A stretch of 64,000 nt of DNA from JBEKYD01 sp049509915 (GTDB lineage Bacteria; Acidobacteriota; Terriglobia; Bryobacterales; Bryobacteraceae). This document shows, in pieces, positions 58,542 to 64,000 of the stretch. The DNA lies in the NCBI GenBank assembly GCA_049509915.1, contig JBEKZL010000002.1:1-64000 (forward strand), written 5' to 3'. Every line of letters begins with the position of its first letter. Positions within the stretch are counted from its first letter, which is position 1. The translations under genes and the position numbers were made by a program. Below the pieces are notes generated by a model that made no database searches, had not been told where the DNA came from, and was given only the letters and a program-made list of their open reading frames with translations.

Positions 58542-59822
58542 CTATCGCGCGATCCTGGCCAAGGTGTCCCAGAATTCCGGAAAAGAAACTGAGGCTGCCT
58601 CGGCGCCGAGTATCGCGGAGCGGCCATCGCCGGCCAGCGCGGCCACGGCGAAAGCCATGGCAATGCGGTGGTCGCCATGGGAATCGAATTCGGCGGCGCG
58701 AAACCTCTGCCGGCCCGGCACCACTAATCCGTCCGGCAGTTCCTCGGCCTCAATGCCCATGCGCCTCAGGTTATCGACCACGGTGCGTATCCGGTCGGTT
58801 TCCTTGACGCGCAACTCGGCGGCATCTTTCACGGTTAAGCCTTCCTCGGTAGCCGCGCCCAGCACTGCCAGCGCCGGGATCTCGTCGATTAACGCCGCCG
58901 TCAACGCGCCTTCCACGATACCCCCTTTCAGGGCGGAATGGCACACCACGATGTCGCCCACCAGTTCGCCGTTGCGGCTTTCGAGTTGGGGGATGCGGAG
59001 ATTGGCGCCCATCCCCACCAGCAGATCGAGCAGCGCCGAGCGGGTGGGATTCAAGCCTACCCCGCGAATGGTCAGCTCCGAGCCTGGTATCAGCAGCGCG
59101 GCCACGATGAAAAACGCAGCGGAAGAAAGATCGGATGGCACCGTCAGCTCGCGCCCTTCCAGCCTGGGCCGGCCGGTCAACTCGATCCGGCTCCGTTCCA
59201 CGCGAAGGTCCGCGCCAAATTCCCGCAGGGCGATCTCGGAATGATCGCGCGAGCGCACCGGCTCCTCCACCGTGGTCACCCCGTCCGCGAATAGACCGGC
59301 GAACAGCACGCACGTTTTTACCTGGGCGCTGGGTACCGGCAGCCGGTATTCAATCGGGTGGAGGGACGCGCCGTCGATTTCGAGCGGCGGGAACTTGCCC
59401 TCGCGAGCGCCGATGTGCGCCCCCATTTTCGCCAGCGGATCCATCACCCGCCGCATCGGCCGCCGCGACAGCGATTCGTCTCCGAACAGGCGCGAACGAA
59501 AAGGCTGTGCCGCCAGAATGCCGCAAAGCATACGGATGGTCGAGCCGGAATTGCCGGCATCGAGATCGCCCGCCGGCGCGCGCAGGCCGGCTAGGCCGCG
59601 GCCCCCGATGGTAAGTTCGGTTCCCTCCCCGGCGACCTCGATTCCCAGCGCCCGCAGGCAATCGAGCGTGGAGCGGCAGTCGGCGCCGGTGGAATAGTTG
59701 CGGATCCGCGTGACCCCCTCCGCGATAGAGGCGATTAGCGCATAGCGATGGGAAATCGATTTGTCGCCGGGCAAAGCGATCTCGCCGGAGACAGAAGCGG
59801 CGGGAGAGATGAATTGTCGCAT
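58542..59822 (-). CDS. aroA: 3-phosphoshikimate 1-carboxyvinyltransferase
   Basis: EPSP synthase joins shikimate 3-phosphate and PEP in aromatic amino acid synthesis. The true start is ATG 59822 (MRQFISPAASVSGEIALPGD), since the in-frame extension to 60029 is not aroA-like. Conserved blocks are GDKSISHRYALIASIAEG, GNSGSTIRMLCGILAA, SLSRRPMRRVMDPLAKMGAH, KTCVLFAGLFADG, VPSDLSSAAFFIVAALL and AEFDSHGDHRIAMAFAVAAL. The length of about 426 is normal. It is not in an operon with other aro genes here. The sequence looks fully functional. Confidence 0.95.
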   Translation of the reverse strand: MRQFISPAASVSGEIALPGDKSISHRYALIASIAEGVTRIRNYSTGADCRSTLDCLRALGIEVAGEGTELTIGGRGLAGLRAPAGDLDAGNSGSTIRMLCGILAAQPFRSRLFGDESLSRRPMRRVMDPLAKMGAHIGAREGKFPPLEIDGASLHPIEYRLPVPSAQVKTCVLFAGLFADGVTTVEEPVRSRDHSEIALREFGADLRVERSRIELTGRPRLEGRELTVPSDLSSAAFFIVAALLIPGSELTIRGVGLNPTRSALLDLLVGMGANLRIPQLESRNGELVGDIVVCHSALKGGIVEGALTAALIDEIPALAVLGAATEEGLTVKDAAELRVKETDRIRTVVDNLRRMGIEAEELPDGLVVPGRQRFRAAEFDSHGDHRIAMAFAVAALAGDGRSAILGAEAASVSFPEFWDTLARIAR

Positions 59823-60092
59823 GACGGAAATTACCATTGTAGGCTGGCAGTGCTGGCCCGGGCTGACCAGCCTCCGGAGGGCATTCACAAACGCCAGCAA
59901 CGGTCTGCCGGTAAATGAGGCTTCAAGCGTTGCCGCTTTCTCCGGCATGCGTTTCCAGTCGACGGCCTCGTTCAACCGCGGGGGAACGGGCGCCCTCGAC
60001 GCCGCCAAAACCATCCTGATCGCAGGCAAACTCGACCTGTCATGTCAACCCACTCGAAATAGCGAAGAACCCTTTTCTTACTCAGCGCTTTC

Positions 60093-60440
60093 TTACTTCA
60101 GATCGTCGGCTTTTACGGCGAAGAATCGTCCGATGATGGCCGCCGTCTGTTGCCAACCTTGGGTCTCGGCTAGCAATTGTTTGCGTCCGCCGCGTGTCAA
60201 CCGGTAAAAGCGCGCCTTGCGGTTATTTTCGGAGGTGCCCCATTCGGCGGCGATAGAACCCTCCTGCTCCATTTTTAGCAGTACCGGATACAGAGTGCCC
60301 TGATTGAGGGCGAGGAGATCCCCACTGATTTGCTCGATCCGCCGGGCAATCCCGTAGCCATGCAAAGGCCCCAGCACATCCAGCGTCTTTAGCACCATCA
60401 GCGCCAGGGTGCCCTGTTGAACGTCCGTCTTCTCTTTCAT
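60093..60440 (-). CDS. PadR-family transcriptional regulator
   Basis: ATG at 60440 (MKEKTDVQQGTLALMVLKTL) begins a 115-residue winged-helix protein: LDVLGPLHGYGIARRIEQIS, GDLLALNQGTLYPVLLKMEQ, EGSIAAEWGTSENNRKARFY and RLTRGGRKQLLAETQGWQQT. The GTLYPVLLKMEQEG and YxLTxxG motifs define PadR. Family members often control efflux or ADOP-type permease genes, and the ADOP permease lies 3.5 kb away on the same strand. The 270 bases to aroA (59823-60092) show no gene. The ligand is unknown. Confidence 0.9.
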   Translation of the reverse strand: MKEKTDVQQGTLALMVLKTLDVLGPLHGYGIARRIEQISGDLLALNQGTLYPVLLKMEQEGSIAAEWGTSENNRKARFYRLTRGGRKQLLAETQGWQQTAAIIGRFFAVKADDLK

Positions 60441-60512
60441 GCCTCTATTGGGTTTCCAACATGAAGCATGGCACATTCCATTTGGGAAAGCAACAGGAGC
60501 CTGGCGCGGCTT

Positions 60513-60905
60513 CTACGCGGCCAGGGGACGGCCAATCTCCCAGTGATGGCCGAACGGATCGACCAGCCGCCCTATCCGCCAGCCGTGGCCCTCGCTAACA
60601 CCGTAGACTTCAGTTGCACCGGCATGCAGCGCATGCGCGAAGACAGAATCAGGGTCGGCCACGGTCAGGATCATTCGAACGGAACCGCCGCCGGGGGACT
60701 CTGGGCTGAAGTTGCCATGTTCCGGAGATTCGTCGCTTAACCAGAACTCTGCGCCGTCCACGGAAAGTCTGGCGACCACGCTTCCAGCGGGGCCGTCCAG
60801 GCGATAAACCTCCGCCGCTCCGAATGCCGATTTGTAGAACTCGACAGCTTCGGTCCCGTTCCGAACCGACAGCCAAGGCGCGATCGAGGTTGTGAATGAG
60901 TCCAT
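60513..60905 (-). CDS. VOC family protein (PhnB-like)
   Basis: ATG at 60905, with GGAG close upstream, opens MDSFTTSIAPWLSVRNGTEA. VEFYKSAFGAAEVYRLDGPA, RLSVDGAEFWLSDESPEHGN, RMILTVADPDSVFAHALHAG and GWRIGRLVDPFGHHWEIGRP follow. This is the short PhnB/YnfE branch of the VOC superfamily, about 130 residues. The final HHWEI carries the usual metal ligand. The exact reaction is unknown. An in-frame extension to 60953 is less likely. It lies upstream of padR on the same strand, 72 bases away. Confidence 0.85.
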   Translation of the reverse strand: MDSFTTSIAPWLSVRNGTEAVEFYKSAFGAAEVYRLDGPAGSVVARLSVDGAEFWLSDESPEHGNFSPESPGGGSVRMILTVADPDSVFAHALHAGATEVYGVSEGHGWRIGRLVDPFGHHWEIGRPLAA

Positions 60906-61237
60906 TCTCCGCTCCTGGGTTTCCAGCGTATCCCACAGGGCGGAATGAGGCAAACTCCAGGCCCGCGCCCGCCGGCTCTACTGAGTCCTCCCGGCGCGGG
61001 CTGGCCGTCTCCAGCTACCGGAAACTCGCTCCCCGCCAATCACTTCCATCTTCTGCGCGGCCACCGCTCCATTGCCCGGTTCCTGCGCTGCCGCCAAGGC
61101 CGACGTCGAGAACACCGGATGGATCGCGTTCTCCCGCGATTGTAGCTGCTTTCGAATGTCTCGACCGCGCCGGCGGACCCGCCCGGCAAAAGCTGTGAGT
61201 CGCGGCTGGGGCTGTGTTCGAGCCCTGATAGAGTGGA
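60906..61237. other. Intergenic region without recognised gene
   Basis: These 332 bases lie upstream of both the minus-strand VOC gene and the plus-strand nucleotidyltransferase. The frames are open but look antisense-like and Arg/Pro-rich, with no coherent domain. No good promoter pair was found. Confidence 0.35.
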
Positions 61238-61768
61238 GTGGTGACTGCAGTGGAAGCGTACGAATTGGCAACTCAGGGGGGAGCGACGGACTTTGCACGG
61301 CTGATCGGTGCGTGCGAATTGTTCGGTCGCTACTGTCTGATCGGTGGCTTGGCCGTCAATTGCTACGTCGAGCCAGTGTACACGCTGGATGTCGACCTGG
61401 TAGTGATCGCGGCGAGCCTGCCCGAGTTGACTGCGCACCTCGAGGCGCAAGGCTTCAAAACCGAAGTGCACGCTCACTCGGTGAATGCGCTGGCGCCCGG
61501 AAGCGAACTTCGGATTCAGTTCACCACCGACGAACGATACCAAGCCTTCCCGGCCCGATCGGTGGAGGCCAATGTCCTAGGGATACGAGTCAAGATCGCT
61601 TGCCGCGAGGATGTGACGCAGGGCAAGCTTTGGGCGTATGGCGACCCGCACCGACGGCTGAGCAAACGCAAAAAGGACGAGCTGGACCTGATCCGGCTGG
61701 CCGAGGCCTATCCGGAGCTGAAATCACTTTACCCGAGAGAGCTGCGGGAACAACTGGACCGCGGGTAA
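61238..61768 (+). CDS. Nucleotidyltransferase, AbiEii-like / MNT-type
   Basis: The 176-residue protein starts at a GTG (61238; a second GTG follows). RYCLIGGLAVNCYVEPVYTL and DVDLVVIAASLPELTAHLEA form the polymerase-beta-type nucleotidyltransferase core, with GG and DVD for metal and nucleotide binding. GIRVKIACREDVTQGKLWAY and LSKRKKDELDLIRLAEAYPE close the domain. AbiEii toxins and related MNT enzymes share this; the size suits the short branch. No antitoxin (AbiEi or HEPN) is adjacent, so toxicity is only a possibility. Confidence 0.75.
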   Translation: MVTAVEAYELATQGGATDFARLIGACELFGRYCLIGGLAVNCYVEPVYTLDVDLVVIAASLPELTAHLEAQGFKTEVHAHSVNALAPGSELRIQFTTDERYQAFPARSVEANVLGIRVKIACREDVTQGKLWAYGDPHRRLSKRKKDELDLIRLAEAYPELKSLYPRELREQLDRG

Positions 61769-61971
61769 AGGGGGCTCATGCCCAACTGGACGGTCGTAGT
61801 CCACTTTTCCGCAAAGCCCGTTTACGGCTAAACGGACTGATCCGATGTTTGGAAGCGCGGAAGTCGCGTGTAGGGTTGACCGCTGAACCGATGCTCTGCC
61901 CCACGGCGCGGCGGTGTTGGGCCGAAGGCCCGCTCCACGCTCGGTGGTGCATCGTGATATAAATCAGGCTG

Positions 61972-63249
61972 TTGAGCCAAACTAGCGTCTCATCGCGAGA
62001 CAGGTTGCGCGCCGCCCTGGAACACCGCGAGCCGGACCGGATTCCGGTGGATTTTGGAGGCACCACCGTAACCGGCATGCACGTCAGTTGCGTGGCGGGT
62101 TTGCGCCACTACTATGGGCTGACGCCGGGGCCGGTAAAGGTACACGAACCCGGCCAGATGCTGGGCCTGGTGGAGGACGACCTGCGCGCGGCGATGGGGC
62201 TCGACGTTATCGGGCTGTTCCCGCGCAAGGTGAAGTTCGGCCTTCCCACCACGGCCTGGAAAGAGTGGGATTTCCGCGGGCTGGAGGTGCTGGTGCCGGT
62301 CGATTTCCGCACCAGAACCGAGCCCAATGGCGACATCCTTATTTATCCCGAGGGCGATGAAACGGTGGCGCCGAGCGGGTCCATGCCGATGGGCAGCGCG
62401 TTCTTCGACACCATCGTGCGGCAGCCGGAAATCGACGAAGCGAAGCTCGACCCGGCGGACAACCTGGAAGAGTACGGCGCCGTTTCCGGGGAAGACCTGG
62501 ACCATCTGGAACGATCGGCGCGCGCGGCGGCCGCAAGCGGGTACGGCGTGGCGGCGGGGTTTGGGGGCACGGGCCTGGGCGACATTGCCCTGGTGCCGGG
62601 GCCGGGGCTGAAGAACCCCAAAGGGATACGCGACGTCGCCGAGTGGTACATTTCCACGCGCACGCGCCGCGGATACATCCACAAAGTCTTCGAGCGGCAG
62701 TGCGAAATCGCCATCGGGAACCTGGCGCTCATTCACGCCCGCATCGGCGACGTAGTGGACTCGATGTACGTCTGCGGCACCGATTTCGGCACCCAGACTT
62801 CGGCCTTCTGCTCGGTCGCCACCTTTCGCGAGTTGTGGTTCCCCTACTACAAGCGCATCAACGACTGGGTACACGCCAATACGGGCTGGAAGTGTTTCAA
62901 ACACTCCTGCGGCAGCGTGGAGCGCTTCTTCGAGAGCTTCATCGAGGCCGGTTTCGATATTGTCAATCCGGTGCAGTGCTCGGCGGCGGGCATGGAACCG
63001 GCCGGGTTGAAGCAGAAGTACGGCTCGCGCCTGGTTTTCTGGGGCGGCGGCGTGGATACGCAAAAGACCTTGCCTTTCGGTACGCCGCACCAGGTGCGGG
63101 AGGAAGTCCTGCGCCGCTGCGAGGTTTTCGCGCCCGGCGGCGGGTTCGTGTTCAACTCGATTCATAATCTGCAGGCCGGCACCCCGGTGGAGAATATCGT
63201 CGCCATGCTGGATGCCGTCCATCAATTCAACGGAGTCTCACATGCCTGA
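61972..63249 (+). CDS. UroD-family corrinoid methyltransferase (MtaA/MtbA-like)
   Basis: The 425-residue protein begins at a TTG (61972) and shows SSRDRLRAALEHREPDRIPV, the usual opening of uroporphyrinogen-decarboxylase-fold methyltransferases. TGWKCFKHSCGSVERFFESF follows with the HxC zinc motif, then IEAGFDIVNPVQCSAAGMEP and LQAGTPVENIVAMLDAVHQF. True UroD does not keep the HSCG zinc site, so this belongs with MtaA/MtbA/demethylase enzymes that move methyl groups to or from a corrinoid protein. It overlaps the B12-binding gene by eight bases (ATGCCTGA). The methyl donor is unknown. Confidence 0.85.
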   Translation: MSQTSVSSRDRLRAALEHREPDRIPVDFGGTTVTGMHVSCVAGLRHYYGLTPGPVKVHEPGQMLGLVEDDLRAAMGLDVIGLFPRKVKFGLPTTAWKEWDFRGLEVLVPVDFRTRTEPNGDILIYPEGDETVAPSGSMPMGSAFFDTIVRQPEIDEAKLDPADNLEEYGAVSGEDLDHLERSARAAAASGYGVAAGFGGTGLGDIALVPGPGLKNPKGIRDVAEWYISTRTRRGYIHKVFERQCEIAIGNLALIHARIGDVVDSMYVCGTDFGTQTSAFCSVATFRELWFPYYKRINDWVHANTGWKCFKHSCGSVERFFESFIEAGFDIVNPVQCSAAGMEPAGLKQKYGSRLVFWGGGVDTQKTLPFGTPHQVREEVLRRCEVFAPGGGFVFNSIHNLQAGTPVENIVAMLDAVHQFNGVSHA

Positions 63250-63883
63250 ACTGGATAATGCCAAACTGCGCGAAGCCGTGCTCAACGGCGATTGGAAAAC
63301 CGCCGCCGCCGTCACCAAGGCTGCCATTGCCGAAGGGGTAGAGCCGCTCGCCATCGTGACCGGATGCCTGGTGCCGGCCATGGACGAGGTGGGCCGGCTC
63401 TTCGAGTGCGAAGAGTACTTTGTGCCCGAGATGCTGCTCTCGGCGCGCGCCATGAAGGCGTCCATGGAGATTCTCCGGCCATTGCTGGCGGCGGCGGGCA
63501 CCCAGCCGGTTGGGCGCGTGGCGATTGGAACGGTGAAGGGCGACCTGCACGACATCGGCAAGAACCTGGTTGGGGCTATGCTGGAGGGCGGCGGCTTCGA
63601 GGTGATCGACCTGGGCGCCGACGTATCGGCCGAACGCTTCATCGAAGCGATTACCAAGAGCAACGCCAACCTGGTGGCTCTCTCCGCCTTGTTGACGGTG
63701 ACGATGCCGGCGATGAAAACCATCATTGAAGCTTTCCGCGCCGCCGGGGTGCGCGAGAAGGTTAAGGTAATGGTGGGCGGAGCGCCGGTGACACAGCAGT
63801 ACGCCGACTCCATCGGGGCCGACGGTTATGGCGATAGCGCTGGAGCGGCGGTGGCCCTGGCGCGCAAACTGGTGGCCGCGTGA
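63242..63883 (+). CDS. Corrinoid (B12-binding) protein, MtaC/MtbC-like
   Basis: ATG at 63242 begins MPELDNAKLREAVLNGDWKT with the helical cap domain (GVEPLAIVTGCLVPAMDEVG, RLFECEEYFVPEMLLSARAM). The Rossmann-like B12 domain follows: GRVAIGTVKGDLHDIGKNLV with the lower-ligand motif DLHDIGKN (H103), GFEVIDLGADVSAERFIEAI, LVALSALLTVTMPAMKTIIE and VKVMVGGAPVTQQYADSIGA. It carries the methyl-cobamide between two methyltransferases. It overlaps the UroD-type gene upstream and the homocysteine methyltransferase downstream (GTGA). Confidence 0.95.
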   Translation: MPELDNAKLREAVLNGDWKTAAAVTKAAIAEGVEPLAIVTGCLVPAMDEVGRLFECEEYFVPEMLLSARAMKASMEILRPLLAAAGTQPVGRVAIGTVKGDLHDIGKNLVGAMLEGGGFEVIDLGADVSAERFIEAITKSNANLVALSALLTVTMPAMKTIIEAFRAAGVREKVKVMVGGAPVTQQYADSIGADGYGDSAGAAVALARKLVAA

Positions 63884-64000
63884 GCCGCCTCGGCGATTGG
63901 CTGGCCGGCGGCCTGCTGATCACCGACGGAGCCTGGGGGACGGAGTTGCAGGCTCGCGGTCTCGACCCCGGCGCGGCACCGGACACCTGGAACCTGACCC
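63880..64000 (+). CDS. Homocysteine S-methyltransferase domain protein, partial
   Basis: The GTG at 63880 overlaps the corrinoid-protein stop (GTGA). The visible 40 codons, VSRLGDWLAGGLLITDGAWG then TELQARGLDPGAAPDTWNLT, match the N-terminus of homocysteine/betaine S-methyltransferases (LITDGAxGTEL...). The gene runs off the right edge. Together with the two upstream genes it would pass a methyl group from an unknown donor, through the corrinoid protein, to homocysteine or a similar thiol. Confidence 0.8.
   Translation, partial: MSRLGDWLAGGLLITDGAWGTELQARGLDPGAAPDTWNLT

Noticed and set aside
59823..60029. The 69-codon N-terminal extension of aroA
   Set aside because: Family members begin at the conserved beta-strand before GDKSISHR, and ATG 59822 gives exactly that.
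61769..61971. Cobalamin riboswitch upstream of the corrinoid operon
   Set aside because: No B12-box-like GCCACTG element was seen in the 200-base leader; the region holds only GC-rich palindromic segments.
1..64000. tRNA, rRNA, CRISPR array, integrase or transposase
   Set aside because: I looked for their signatures and found none. Short hairpins found here are too small or lack a cloverleaf.

Overview
The window is high-GC bacterial DNA that looks like an acidobacterium of the Solibacter/Bryobacter type. This is inferred from family content. It has a VWFA-related secreted protein of the acidobacterial kind, several CRTAC1 (FG-GAP plus UnbV/ASPIC) proteins in an operon with TPR proteins, a DUF1501/DUF1800 pair, an ADOP-type MacB/FtsX permease, a PadR regulator, many VOC/DinB-type small proteins and GC-rich hairpin repeats between genes. 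No rRNA, tRNA, CRISPR array, transposase or phage gene was recognised.

Layout. 1-3.6 kb: the end of an SPFH-domain gene, a small-protein cassette (VOC, 44-codon ORF, DUF4180, collapsed DinB), then an epimerase-kinase pair whose third gene is cut off. 3.5-13.9 kb: core metabolism (VWFA protein with a frameshift, gpmA, glgC, rpsU, zinc-ribbon protein, glmU-yvcK, TPR protein, sugar kinase). 14-23.7 kb: a glycan island with three polytopic GT39-like proteins, a UGM-like flavoenzyme, a methyltransferase-GT2 fusion and a methyltransferase. 24.3-37.9 kb: AI-2E transporter, a four-gene CRTAC1/TPR operon, DUF1501/DUF1800, and three DUF190 domains in two overlapping genes. 38-45 kb: SDR, methyltransferase, M24 peptidase, lipoprotein, orphan histidine kinase, quinone oxidoreductase, unknown membrane protein. 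45-48.5 kb: a patch of visibly lower GC with a new-looking metallopeptidase, a DUF2971 gene, a PIN toxin-antitoxin pair and DUF1697. 48.7-53.1 kb: a second, decaying glycan locus (tandem GNAT, GT2, STELLO-like transferase, ruined transketolase pair). 53.2-61.8 kb: VOC protein, ADOP permease, DUF3108, a pair of unknown membrane proteins, aroA, padR, VOC, nucleotidyltransferase. 62-64 kb: the start of a corrinoid methyl-transfer operon (UroD-type methyltransferase, B12-binding protein, homocysteine methyltransferase running off the end).

Themes. At least five genes are broken or truncated. Three of the lesions are a single extra base in a short homopolymer, so read error must be excluded. The transketolase (amber codon plus foreign C-terminus) and DinB (internal deletion) are decayed beyond that explanation. 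Dispersed palindromes of at least three kinds occupy intergenic junctions. One supplies the only good Shine-Dalgarno of the M24 peptidase and another lies inside the 5' end of a TPR reading frame.
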